Shown here: positions 24,430 through 36,883 of the stretch, one piece after another
Position numbering within the stretch: position 1 is the stretch's first letter
Layout: every line of letters starts with the position of its first letter
DNA from: Phorcus lineatus
Lineage: Eukaryota > Mollusca > Gastropoda > Trochida > Trochidae
Direction: 5' to 3'
NCBI GenBank assembly: GCA_921293015.1
Contig: OV121094.1
Coordinates: 8,236,764-8,300,763, forward strand
Length of the DNA stretch: 64,000 bases
Translations under genes and position numbers: made by a program
Notes under the pieces: model-generated
Database searches by the model: none
Seen by the model: the letters and a program-made list of their open reading frames with translations, nothing else
Told to the model about the DNA's origin: nothing

Positions 24430-24920
24430 AAAAAATCTGTGGTTCATATGGTAAAAGTGACCAAAAAAAGTAGAATTTTTATCAATTGGGGGATTGGGAT
24501 TTTGGGGGGAGGGGGATTTTGAATAAGGACAACAAGGAATTTTATGGATAATCAACTTCTTTATTGTACTGGTAGCGACGTTTCGGTATAGATTCTTATA
24601 CCGTTTTCAAGCAATTGAAAGCAGATTTTGAATAGGGGGCAAAATATGAATGACAAAGAACACATTTTGTCTATGTATCTATATGGTAAAAGTGACAAAA
24701 ACAGTAGAATTTTATCAACGGGGGGAGGGGGATTTTGGGTAGGGGGCAAAATATGACTAACAAGGAACACATTTTGTCTATTTATATTATATATATGTTA
24801 AAAGTTACGAAAACAGTCAAATTTTATCAATGGAGGGAGGGGAATTTTGGGGTGAGGGGGATTTTGGGTTTGGGGGCGAAACATGACTAAAAAGGAACAC
24901 ATTTTGTCTATTTTTTCATT
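24430..24920. repeat. G-rich tandem repeat, unit about 125 bp, with a MITE piece inserted
   Basis: Three to four units share ATGGTAAAAGTGAC, AAACAGTAGAATTTTATCAA, GGGGGAGGGGGATTTTGGG, GGGGGCAAAATATGACTAA and AAGGAACACATTTTGTCTAT. Each carries several G runs of 3-6 and so could form G-quadruplexes. The first unit is interrupted at about 24,523-24,620 by a copy of the foldback family seen whole at 29,326-29,497. Confidence 0.8.
24523..24620. mobile_element. Half copy of foldback MITE family 2
   Basis: The segment AAGGAATTTTATGGAT, AATCAACTTCTTTATTGTACTG, GCGACGTTTCGGTATAGATTC, TTATACCGTTTTCAAGC matches one arm of the element at 29,326-29,497. Only one arm is present, and it lies inside a G-rich repeat unit. 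Confidence 0.75.
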
Positions 24921-24959
24921 TCAGAATTACAGGTTACAGGATTTCCTAGTTTATATATA

Positions 24960-26430
24960 TATATAAACATAGCGAAAGAGTACTTGGCTATGCATTCCTG
25001 AAACCGATTACACAAATCATGTTCCTGTCACATCCAGAATATTAAACTAGATGATTCACGGCGGAATAAATACCAGGATTTGGCTCACAGGGTCTCTATG
25101 AGCAGTTTTAATGCTAGAAGAGCTTCAAAACTCTGTAAAATACTTTAACAAGTATTGGTGTCGCTTACAAAAGAGAGCTATCAAATAAAGCCAATTGTTA
25201 CCATCTTGTCAGCTAGTATAACCCTGTAAGGAGTTCCAGTTTCATCATGGTAGGTAACCTAGACAGGAAATTAATAAAGTGTACCAGACCAGAACTCCTC
25301 ACAGTGTTGGTTTACAATGTTTCTAAGTTTCTGCATTGAAATTATCTTTGTCGCTCTTTTGGTTTTATCTGGAATCTAAAATTCGAAAAAGCATTTAGGT
25401 AATTCTATATTTAGATATTTCATAATTGATTTATTTAACTTAGATAAATTATTCATTAAAAAAGAATTTTTGAGAAAAAAAGAAAAATTATAAATCACTG
25501 AAAATCTCAGTCATCATTAGAGAAAAGGACCTCAGTTCGATCAAGTGTAAGAATATTAACTATAAATTATGAACTTATAATTTTATGCAATATCTACTAA
25601 GTCATGCCATATAAGGAAAAGTATTTTGTTCACATGAATCGCTCATGACATAAATATAATTTTTTAACAAGAGTCAGAAAGGCAAATAACTTAATATAAA
25701 TCTTAGATGGCAGGTCTCAGTATAATAAAATTTTGTCTTTTACATGATTTGAAAGCATTTATGATAGAATAAGATTTATCATCCTATCTTTAACATATAC
25801 CTTATTAGACAAAATTTGAAAGACATGAAAACACCCGCAGTTGTTCTACAAAAGTTGTTCTGAATCCCACTTAAACATCTTTTAATATCTGTCTGATGTC
25901 ATAACATTGTTCTGTGACCTCTGACCCCTGTGTCTTAAAGGTTATCAGTGTTTGTATGTATGTGCAGGTCTCCACTGATAAAGTACACTGGATTTATACA
26001 AATATATATAACACAAATATCTTCCTGAATAATTGAGCTCCGTTGCTCTTACTAACTACAATTGCTACTCGTATAGATAGGCTTATGATTATTTGCAGAT
26101 AGCATTTTGAGATTTTACCATTAACCTTCATCACTTCCCTCGGACCCTTGTGGACAAAAAGTATCACAAATAACGGAGCTTTATTTGCTAATTACTCACT
26201 TTTTATTTTGAAAATTGTTAAATGCATATCTTATTGCTGCGGGTCTAGTTAATAATCTCATATCTATCCAAATGTTTCTGAAAACAGACACAACTTTGGA
26301 CAAGTTTCCCACAACCAGATTTCTATCTATATTCATTCAGTAGCCAAGTTGATACATCTCCCAGGGTATCACACTTGATTTTCTCAACAGTTTCCGACAC
26401 CTTTGTAAACGTGAGACCGATAAGTGTAAG
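24960..26430. other. AT-rich non-coding DNA
   Basis: No exon-like segment or clear repeat family is seen. Confidence 0.45.
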
Positions 26431-26700
26431 ATTGTCAGTCTAGGCATACCCTAGTGTAACCAGAGACAAATCACACCATGATCTTCATACCAACTTGTCA
26501 CCTATTAACGTCCACCTTGGTTTACTTCCAGTCCAGGCATACCCTAGTGTAACTAGTGACAAATCATATCAGATCCCCATGATCTTCATACCAACTTGTC
26601 ACCTATTAACGTCCACCTTGGTTTACTTACAGTCCAGGCATACCCTAGTGTAACTAGTGACAAATCATATCAGATCCCCATGATCTTCATACCAACTTCT
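26430..26700. repeat. Tandem repeat, unit about 115 bp, 2.5 copies
   Basis: AGTCCAGGCATACCCTAGTG ... ATGATCTTCATACCAACTTGTCACC ... CCACCTTGGTTTACTT occurs two and a half times. The units are nearly identical. Confidence 0.85.
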
Positions 26701-28448
26701 AACCAACAAAAATTCACAGATTAAAAACTATTTTTCTCAGATATACAAAATAACATTTCCAAAAAGATGATGCTTCAAATGCATTCTAATGTAGTTGTCA
26801 AGCAATCGACATGAATTGCATTAGAATCTAATTTACCCATACTGAAAATAGAAGTCCCTATTCTTCATCAACCAAAAAATCAGCATCCTATACGCCAATA
26901 AGGAAACTTACATTGATCTGCCATTCTACTTCTCTCTCTTGTTTTAAAGGGGCTTACCAATTGGCAACAGTCCGCCATGTTGCTTTGAGGGAAAATGATA
27001 TGAATAAAGGCGCTCATGTCGTTTCAAAATTTTACAACATTATAAAAATAAACTATATGAATGGATAGAATACAAGCAACTTAACAAATTTAACAAAACA
27101 AGGCTTCTCACGCTCATAGCGCCGATGAATGGTTTAACTTCTCATTCTTGTTTTATTTTACCGAGTGTGCGCTCTAATTTATCTAGTTGTAAAATCTTTA
27201 TCAACAAAAATATTACCCTCAGTAAAATGTTTCAAGTGGGGTATGTTATAATCAAGCACTAATAACATACTAGAGTTTGATTTCTGTTTCCATAAAAAAT
27301 ACCTTGATAGGACCCCGTGAATTGTTCTTTTGTTATATTTGTTATGAGTGAGTGAGTGAGTTATTGTTTAACGGCAATATTTCACCCATAAGCGGAGATA
27401 TATTTGTTATGCCAAAAATTTATTCTCATTGTAAAATCCAACATTGCACATAAACAAACAATATATTTCTTCATTTGCTTTTTCCTTGTTCTTCAAAGAA
27501 TTTTCAAATTTCATACAGTCTAGACTCAAGCTTGATTGCAGGAGAATTAACAGTTAAATTCAAAGTCCACAATGTATAGTCTCATGGCCACTTGCATGTT
27601 TTATTCAACAATTTACTGGATCCACTCTGAAATTAATTGAAACACATTCTGTTGATATACTATTTATTTTTTAGTGCAAATTTTGATGATAATAATGTAA
27701 TAAATTAACTCAAAATATAATTTTTTTCTTAATATATTTTACACAAGAGCACTAATTTCAGTATGTACAGTATCACCACCTGTGAGAAGCTTCATTATCC
27801 AATTACTTCATTTATGAAATGTTCATTTCAAGTAATTCTACCCCTTGCTACTGAATGCGATCAACCTGCAGAAGTTTTAAAGGACAAACATATCATATCA
27901 TCCCTGCAATATTTATGTATATCTTTGCACAAACTTCCTGCTATGTTCACTATCTTGAGCTTTACATGACAAAATTTTGATCACTTTGTCAATATAATCT
28001 TGACACAATGGGTTAATACCCAATCGACAAAAAATCTAAAAACGAATTCATTCTATATAGTCACTGAGGTATACACTGTGAAAATCATTATTATCAATTT
28101 GTTTCAGTTGAAACATCAGTTAACCTCTTGCAAAATTCCTAAAAAATTGCAGGAATGGTTCCAAGACATTTAAATCACCAAAATGTCAGGATAAAAGCAA
28201 GGATATCCGAGTAACAACTTCTTTATTTGGTAGAAGGCATGATATTTGGAGTAAATGCTTACTCCTTCACCTACTTAGACTTCATCATTCAATCCGATTA
28301 AATAATCATGAACTATAAAACTTCCCTTATGTTCATGATAAAAGAAGTGGTTATTAGAAAAACGTTGCTTTTCTTATCTGTAGCACTTCTTAAAACCTCT
28401 AAAGAACAAAACTATTTGTCATCAAAATCACAAAGAATATGAAAAGAG
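26700..28448. other. Non-coding DNA with a repeat end at 27,345-27,400
   Basis: No gene is seen. At about 27,345 GAGTGAGTGAGTGAGTTATTG followed by TTTAACGGCAATATTTCACCC looks like the end of an interspersed element. A similar phrase occurs at about 6,485. Confidence 0.45.
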
Positions 28449-28449
28449 G

Positions 28450-28754
28450 CGAGGTGAGGTAATCTGGGGTTTCAAGCCTCTTTCAAGAGTATTTCACTTA
28501 TATCGTTGCTGCTAGTATCATTGCAGGGAAAAAGCCCGCAACACCACTATGCATTGCAATGAAACCTTCCAGCATCGGCTGGAACTAGCGAACCATGGTT
28601 GGTACTTTGCTGAAATTCAGTGTAGCAATACACCAGCACTTTACTGCGTGTAGAACAGTTCTCTACTGCAGACAACGTTGATGAGCACCTGGCGGGATTC
28701 GAACAACGGACCTCTTGACCCAAAGCCGAACACGCTAACCACTGTGCTATCCAA
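28450..28754 (-). mobile_element. tRNA-derived SINE, copy 5 (target-site duplication)
   Basis: Head (minus strand, TTTGGGTCAAGAGGTCCG with a B-box-like GTTCGAATCC), body and tail are all present. AATATGAAA lies just outside both ends, about 28,435-28,443 and 28,753-28,761. This gives a second copy with a 9-bp target-site duplication and fixes the element borders. Confidence 0.85.
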
Positions 28755-29325
28755 TATGAAATGAATAAATAGGATAACATTTAAAGGTAAGAACACAATA
28801 AATGGAAACAGAACATCTTTAAAAAAAGGAATTATACATGGATAGAAAATTAATTCTGACTGTTTTGAGTATATTAAGTCTTAATTTCACACATATTGAG
28901 CTCTACCCTCAGGATGATCTCAAAATAATAAGCACATACGTACTAAAAATAAACTCATCCTTTTCGGCAGTTTTTATTTTAGACTATTTCCTGCTTTGAT
29001 TATTCAAAAATCATGTTAACAACATGATTGATTTTATTAATGAAATCAACTAGTCAGAGTGACTCATTAGGACATATCAATGTAATTCCCCCCCAAGGCA
29101 TAAACCTACTAGACGCCTTTGAAGTGTGTAATTATATCATTAGTTTTCCAGATATGCTTTGAATCTGCTAAAATAGTTATTTCATATCTGTATCATAAAC
29201 AGATAAACTTTCATATTTTTCTTGAACAACAAAAGATTAATGAAAACTCTTTGAAGTGAAAAAAAATCAAATGATATAAACTAATAATTTGATCTGTTAG
29301 AGTGGCATTATAGAAGTTGTCAGTA

Positions 29326-29497
29326 TAAGGAAGACCAGGAATTTTTATGGATTATCAACTACTTTATTGTACTGATAGTGACGTTTCGGTATAGCTTCTT
29401 ATACTTAGCTTGAAAACGGTATAACAAGCTATACCAAAACATCGCTATCAGCACAATAAAGAAGTTGATAATCCATAAAAATTCCTGGTCTTCCTTA
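29326..29497. mobile_element. Foldback MITE family 2, complete copy
   Basis: TAAGGAAGACCAGGAATTTTTATGG and its reverse complement bound the unit. The arms (ATTATCAACT.CTTTATTGT.CTGATAG.GA and their complement) pair over about 75 bases around a short loop. A single arm is also present at 24,523-24,620. Confidence 0.85.
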
Positions 29498-29499
29498 AT

Positions 29500-31950
29500 A
29501 ATTTGATATATAAGAGAGATTGATATTTACATATTTTGAAGTTTTACCAAAATAGGGGCTTAATTTAACATTGATAAATTTGATAATACTCAGATTTGAT
29601 AAATATATGTCTCCATATTATGTACAGAATTTATCAACTAGGACATTCAAATAGCTGACCTAGCGAGGATAAAAATGTGTCTTTCAGAACGTCATAGACT
29701 AGATACGAATTCCATTCGGCTATAGCAATGTAACATTGTAGACAAAGGAATCATTTGCCTTAAATCACCAAGTTTAATTGACCATAGCAATTATTTCTTC
29801 TCTAATCTGTCCTCTCTTCTCTCTTTCACCCAAACTTCAACCCACCCATATCACAAATCATTATCTTGCCACACTATGTATCATGTTAGAGCATTCTGCC
29901 TAACATTTAACATTCCACAAAGTATTGTTTTCCCATAATACTATTGAAATGGAATCAAATCCAGGCATTAATTCAAATAGTCTTGGTTAATAATACCTTT
30001 TATTCTCTCCCCTTACAGCAATAAAACTATAGAGTTGCTCAAACGAGTCCATGTCTAGATTTGTTCGCTTATAGCACTAAGAATGGAGGGGATAGAAACC
30101 AACCTTGCTTTAGTCCAACATATGTTTTGGCAAAGACATAAATGGAGATTTTTCTAGGAATATTTAATAAATTGCACTCAAGACATGAAATGACCAATCT
30201 TAGTAATTCTTAGTAATAAATTATACATATGGTCTATGATGATTTTTTTTACAAAAATGCAATCAATCTTTCAGTGCTATTTCACAAACAATTTCAGAAC
30301 CATGAGCTTAGAGAAAATCCTTTTGATATTTCATAAATCACTATTGGAAGTCTTTCACAAACCACTCACAGCTCCATATACATTGTACTTACTCAAGCAT
30401 TTTATTGCTAAATTTTCACGGAGATAGCGGTCAACCCTGCCTCAGGCCAGAACATGTGTTTTGACCAGTCACCTTTTGTAGTGGATCACATGTGGACATT
30501 GTCCATCTAACATGGGATTGTACTTGATACCAAATTTCAGTTACTTTAGCAATGAAATAACAGAAACTAACGTCTTTGCTTCTTCCTTCAGATAAGATAG
30601 TATATGTAAATAACACTATTGAAAATAGGATATATGTAATCCAGAGTACACAAATTTCAGGATAGCCTGTTTGCTCTCCATTGATATATTGGAAAACTTC
30701 ATACACTGCAACAGAGATAGTTTCTGTATTTTTATAACAATAAAGTCTTAACCAATTTTTGAGATCGAAAAGCCATGGATACTTATTACAACATCATATT
30801 GCTACATTTTATTGAAAATCAATCAATCACTTAAACCTTACATCAAATTGTGACCAAAGATCGACACAAACGTGAACAAACTTGCTGTTCCCCTGAATGA
30901 TGATTTCTCTGAAAATTATAAACAAATCTTCTTTCATACCAACTGTTGTTAATAGATATATTCTAACAAAATTAGTTATTTCATTGAAACTTATTATGCT
31001 AATTCCTTGATGAATTTCATCATTACCTTTTATCTACCACTAAATTCATTTATTCATGTGTATTTCTTTACTATGATTTACCATTGTCATTTTTTAATTT
31101 GCATACAATAAAGCCAATACTTTTTATCAATGAATTACTTAAAAATGGTTTATTTATTTATTCTTTTCTCTCCCTTATTAATTGATTACTGAATTAATTT
31201 TTAATCGCTTTACAACCTTACCTCTTTAACAACCAAACCCAGTAAAATACTTCAAAATGACAATATCAAATAAGTCATTGTTGACCTGTTAAATCATGCA
31301 TTACTATTTATTTAGTAATTTTCCAGTAAACTGTAAACCTTACTTTCTTCTCATTCTTTAATCTGCACAAAATCATCCACTACTATTAATAACAAAGTCA
31401 TCCATTTTCATTCTTTAATCTGCACACAAGAAGACCCTAGCAATTACCAATCACCTAGAATATCATTTTCAAAATCATTTGTATGTCCAATTTTAAACAT
31501 CAATTAAACAAAAAAATAAAAAAATAAAACCAAATTAAACCAAATTATCCATTACCATTGGATAATAATGTGGACGTGCATGATTCACACTGACATACAG
31601 TTTCAGACACACACTGTCCAGCCACTGACTGCTAATGGCCTCTTCTCGTTAAGTCTCCTAGACTTACACTCATAATGATCCTATTAGAAGTGATTGACAT
31701 ACAATGGTGTCATTAACACCTAATTTGATCTTGTGAGCGGTGTGTTGAATAGACGCAGTGTTTCTATGTCACAATGCCCTTAGTGCTCACATGATCAAAG
31801 TTAATCATAATAGAGTTAATGTCTTGTTTGATCTTGTAACTGTTACAAGTTAAAGTTGTGATGGAAATAAATCTTGATTGTAACATTGTTACATAAGGTT
31901 GTAAGAATGAAGCACATGTGTGTTACTAAAGTAACACATTAATACAACCA
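29500..31950. other. AT-rich non-coding DNA (probable agrin intron 1)
   Basis: No recognisable exon. The 91-residue minus-strand frame at 30,431-30,706 has no domain and no good splice or start context. Confidence 0.45.
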
Positions 31951-31984
31951 TGTAGAACATTACTGCAATCAAATTCTACATAAC

Positions 31985-32090
31985 TGAAACAATGTATTGA
32001 TTGTAACAAAGTTGTTCATGAATGTAGCTAAGTTGTTCATGAATGTAACAAAGTTGTTCATGAATGTAAAAGTTCTTCATGAATTTAACA
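31985..32090. repeat. Short tandem repeat, about 21 bp x 4-5
   Basis: GTAACAAAGTTGTTCATGAAT is repeated with small changes (GTAGCTAAGTTGTTCATGAAT, AAAGTTCTTCATGAATTT). Confidence 0.8.
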
Positions 32091-33368
32091 AAGTTTTTTT
32101 TACTTAAAAGCAAAGTTCTGTAGGATTTTAGAAGTATACCATGATTTGCTATATATCAATGAATAGTTTATGGTTTACATAACATGACAACATAAGTTGT
32201 AAAAAGAAGTGGTTTTGTAAAGATTTCTAAGAAACCAAGAAACAAAACCAAACAAAAGTCTATAAATGCAATGGGTCCATGTTACAGTGTAGGTGAACAA
32301 TGTTAACATCTAAAAGTTAGATAAAGCAAAGAATATAACTGAATGCTCAACAATGCTACAGTGTGCATACAAATAAGGTTTGAATGAATGCTAAACAGCT
32401 AACACAATAGGGATTGGTTGAATACACAGTGTAAGTGCAACTGTGTAAAGAAGGTTTGAACAAATAAAAATAAGCTTAATTTATAAAAAATAAAAAAAAT
32501 AATTCAAGTTTGTTCAAATCATCTAATATTTCTGAAAAGCATGAGTAATTGCAACTCAATGCATAATGTTCCCTAAACAGGAACAGTTCCCTAATTGGGC
32601 ACAGACTTGTTTATAGTCCTCTGTCAGTTAATTCATTGCCAGAGCAAACAAACCCAAAATACCTGAGTAAAGGTATTGCAACATAGTTATTTAGAGAACC
32701 TACTAATATATGGTAATGAATAGCTCTGTGACAGGGAAGCTTTACCCTGATAAATTCTGCTGACGTCGCTGTGTTTTTTCAACACGTTTTTTTCCTGTTT
32801 GTTTTTCTTTTTTTGACAGTCAACTACAAGTGAACCGTCTGCGACATTTTGACATGTCCAAATAATATTCTCACGCATATTTAGAATTCTTTGAACTTAC
32901 ACGATCTTCCACTGTCAACACATGTAAAGACAACATACTAACTGATTGTGCGCCTCTATCGCTTTAGCGACAAAGCGGCGAGGTCTGTGAACCGAAAGTG
33001 TGCGATTGCAGTTATGAATGAAATTGACAAGCTTTCGTTTTTCTTTCATCTTATCAGATAATGTGTTTTATAGTTATTCAAGTGGCTCTCTTAAAGAAAG
33101 ACAGACGTCTTAGCAAATATTATGAGTGTTTGTTTTGGAAATAAAGCGCCCCGCACGCAATCAGCGATAAATATAGAGATCGCTGGAATTATTTGAACTC
33201 AACATCTTGCAAAGTTCAGTGCTTCTCAGAACACCGGTGTTGCTGTTGACCGAAGTTCTGATGCATGTAGTGCTAAGTCAGTCACAAAGTTGGGTGTCAC
33301 ATATGTGTGTAAAGAAGGATATAATATAAGCCAAGAGCAAATTGGAGAGTTTAAAGAAAAGGGCCTAC

Positions 33369-33831
33369 CTTTAACTACGGCGTCCGTGTATTCCAAATTA
33401 GTCAGTGTTATTCGTACAATACTGGAGTTGAGTCGAAGATCACCGTTGGATCCCTTATTAAGTAAAAATATCCTGGTATCGTATTTTCTCACTTGACTCT
33501 CACAAATTTCCTCATCGCCGAAGCCGTCGATCATTATCATTTTGTGATGGTTAACTGGATCTTCAAAGTTTGATAATTGATTTACGATGTTTTCACCTTT
33601 AAAAATTCTTTTAACTTCAACTTCGCTTTTGTACATTTTTTTCGCAGTTGCATCGGTCATTATTTCCTTGACTGTGCCCGATATAACAACATTAGCCATT
33701 TCTTCTCTATATTCAAGGGGTTGTTCCCTGCACGCTGACTTGGGCCTGGCCACGGTGTTATCAAGGTACATAGCCCAGACTAGCCCTACAGTCAGTAAGG
33801 TACGACTCAGTCCCCACAGCGTTGAATCCAT
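33369..33831 (-). CDS. AGRN: Agrin, first coding exon (signal peptide + NtA domain)
   Basis: Agrin is a large extracellular-matrix proteoglycan; its N-terminal NtA domain binds the laminin gamma chain and anchors it in basement membranes. From ATG 33,831 the exon encodes 154 residues: a signal peptide (about 1-28, core LLTVGLVWAMYL) and then NtA (about 34-154). Diagnostic segments are CREQPLEYREEMANVVISG, TVKEIM, VEVKRIFKGENIV, IDGFGDEEICESQV, DTRIFLLN and LNSSIVRITLTNLEY, in the same order as vertebrate NtA. Two cysteines (residues 34 and 110) are kept; a second pair that I recall from vertebrate NtA is not seen here. The exon ends AAAG|GTAGGC (phase 1). I chose this Met over the in-frame one at 33,930 because it has a purine at -3 and G at +4 and places the signal peptide at the N terminus. 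No follistatin/Kazal, SEA or LamG exon is visible downstream (1-33.3 kb), so intron 1 would exceed 33 kb. Confidence 0.88.
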
Positions 33832-33949
33832 CGCTGGAAGTTTCCCCAGAGTAGTCCTGTCCCGTATTTCCTCCTCAGTAGAAAATATCCAGGTAAAAAT
33901 TCCACAGGTGTTCACTGAAACTCCATGCACAAAGTTTTACCTGTCCAGG

Positions 33950-35900
33950 TGATAGGAACACACTGTCATTCACTGAGTGTCCGACACCTTTCCGAGTTGA
34001 CTCGGAAACAGCCGAGCGACTCCGATCTGTCAAATGTGAAGTAGATTGCGGCGACTTTTTAAACCAGACGACGGTTCTGCGTGCTGGCATTTTAGTAACG
34101 ATTTTTTAAACAATACAAACGGTGAAATGTGATTATTTCAAATGGTACCTTACATTGACATTTAAAATGTCATTCTTTTTTTATTGTCAAACGTTTTAAA
34201 TAATGGAAAATCGGCCTGATGACGATGTCAAATCTAAACAAGCCCGTATGTATAATTCTGATTTTTAAGCCAGGTGGAATAAATTAAAATAAAATGTTGT
34301 TATTATATGCATTTAAATTCATTTATTAGTGGTGTAATGTTTCACAATCAACTGTATGCATGTCACATTAGTTGGGTTTTTTTACATTTGACATTGTTTT
34401 AGACGTAATGACTCATTTGAAAAAGTAATTATAAACTGTAAATCACAATCCTACTTGTTAATATTCACTAGTTGCAAAATCAGTTACGCGACTCAGGTTC
34501 GACATAATGCTGATATTACAGTAATAAAATTATTTTACTCGTGTAACTTTTTCGTTTAATTTTCAATGTTATCATATATATAACTCTCTTCGTTACAATT
34601 ACTTACTAAAATATCTGCCGTTTATACCTTGTTGAAATTAAAATCATAACAGTGATTATTAACCAAATATATTCGTAGGCTTATTATTAATCAAGACCAC
34701 AAATGTTCTCTAACACGATGGCAATTACAGAAAAATGTAGACCACATACTGTCGGCTGACATAAAGGATTTTACGAACGCTTCTCTAACTATCGCATTTC
34801 TTAAGAGCGCCCATGTATTCAACATATTTCGTTTCAGTATTAACAACCCAGGAGTAACAAATTCTTGCTGATAATAGTTGTATCAATCTAATCCAAAGTG
34901 CTCATTTGCAATCATGTATTGTAAATCAACAGTTCCAAAAACTGGTCTTTAACATAACGTTTTTATTCAAAATAGGTAATGAAATAACAAAATAACCGTT
35001 TCAACTGTGAATGTAACATCACTATTAATTATAATCAGTCTTTATTCAATACTCAAAGACCACAGCCTATAGTGTATCATGAAAAATGATACAAAAATAT
35101 TACATTTTAATATACTTATAAATATTAATGATGAACAAAGACGATGTAATGTACTGAATGCGTAGTTTGGAAACATTGCAAGATTCTAGATTACACCAAT
35201 ATTTTAAAGTTTAAAATATCAGTGTTTTTGAAAATATTTGTTTTATCCAATTTTACCTATATACAGTCAGAATCAGCATGAGAGAAAGAACTTGAAAGAC
35301 ATTAGAAGTCAGTGACTGGACACTGTGTTGGCCGGTTGCACGGTTTTTAAATTATTGCCTCAATAAACAATTCTTAACATTATCATAAAGACGTGTTTGA
35401 TGTTCATTCAAGAACATACATAACTCACCTCGATCATCTTTACCCCTACAGGTAATATTCAAGTTTCAAACAATAACCAATTGCGGCCATTTTTGGTGTG
35501 AAAACCTTTTAATCATTTGGCGCATAGGTAGGAAAATAAATTTGGATAGCTTAACCGATCATTATACGTTCGTTTAAATACTGCATGCAATATAAAACAT
35601 TTGATTTTAAACATTTATTTAATAAGAATGAGAAATTATACATAGTGAGATGGACATTGTACAATTCTCTATGGTATATTATGTAGATTAATACCACGGG
35701 CAACATTAATTTGGATATTTGGTAGTTTCATTGAATTCATTTAATTTAGAATGCCAATGGGATTTTTATTAGATGCATTCCCATTCGATATTTGAAAAGT
35801 TTCTCCCTTCTATTCACTCTGATATTTTAATACACAATCATATCAATCTGACATGTGTAGATACTGAACAGTTTGAAATAACCCAATATAGGAAGGTAGC
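33950..35900. other. Intergenic region upstream of agrin
   Basis: This region lies 5' of the agrin first coding exon and should contain its promoter and 5' UTR (minus strand). Sequence just upstream (33,960-34,090) is less AT-rich than the surroundings. No TATA box is obvious. No other gene is recognised. Confidence 0.4.
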
Positions 35901-35904
35901 AATG

Positions 35905-36130
35905 ACATCGTATGTCTTGGGAGTCGAATACATTAAACCTTATCGATGGTGTTTATTTATCGAGAAGTACGGACCGTTGCTGATAACTATACTTTTAATG
36001 GGGTTTTTTCTCAGTGTAGTGACAACATTAAGGTATGAAGTCGCGATTTTGATCGAAAACCGGACAAAGTGCTATAGCTAGCTCGACAATTAAAGGTGAT
36101 TTCAGGAACTTCCTATTTCAGGTTGCCGTG
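35905..36130 (+). repeat. Interspersed repeat family R, copy
   Basis: TCTTGGGAGTCGAATACATTAAA, ATCGATGGTGTTTATTTATCGAGAAGTA, CAGTGTAGTGACAACA, GCGATTTTGATCGAAAACCGGAC follow the same order as the family copies near 48,668 and 57,165. A 102-codon open frame (35,773-36,081) overlaps the repeat and is explained by it. Confidence 0.65.
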
Positions 36131-36883
36131 TTATATCTATAGGTATATAACGTGTAGGCCTATTTTTGTAAAAGGAACATGGAAAATAGGTTTCTGCAAA
36201 TATATTCAGATGTTGTTCGATTTTACTTGAAAATGTATGTATTTTTAAAATATTTGCCATTTTGGGATGCTTATGTAAGGTGTTTTGAATTTATATTATT
36301 ATATATTTTTGGCACGTATTAAAACCGGAAATTGCCGCTAAAAAGCATTGTAGCAAGTTTACTCAGTGAAGCTGTGTTAATGATTAAATCATACTCCTAG
36401 TATCTTAAAACCTTCAGGAACTTCAATATAATTATCCCATTTTGTTTGATACATATCATTTTATACCATAGTTTTCAGATGTTAATCCACAATTCATCAA
36501 AATGACTTATCTATCCAAGGGTTTATTAACCAGATTCAGAAGAAAAATATTAGGTCTTATTTTGCCAACAAGTCCTTTCAAAGATATGAAAATATGTCAA
36601 ACTTTGTACAAGACATAGAGAGGCTGACGATTGATATTACACCTCTGGTATTTGAAGCTACATGTCTTACTTCCCCGGGGCTCTTCAATACTGTCCATTA
36701 AACAAGTAAAATGGTATTAATTTTCCTTTCTTGAACCACTTTCAGTGGATAAAAAATTTGGCTGACACCGCAATTCGTAAAAGATTAAAATGACCTTACA
36801 TTGACCTCTCCTTGAACGTTTACAGATAAGGAGAGAAAGACAAGGTTCTCAGTGGGACAAATTGCTGCAAACAGAACTAGAAA

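Noticed and set aside
33587-33952. 121-residue plus-strand frame and a 68-residue one at 33,290-33,496
   Set aside because: They are antisense shadows of the agrin NtA exon.
35773-36081. 102-codon plus-strand frame with SYVLGVEYIKPYRW, resembling part of an SLC22 organic-cation transporter
   Set aside because: The same bases align with interspersed repeat family R copies at 48.7 and 57.2 kb, including the GATCGAAAACCGGAC end, so the similarity is accidental.
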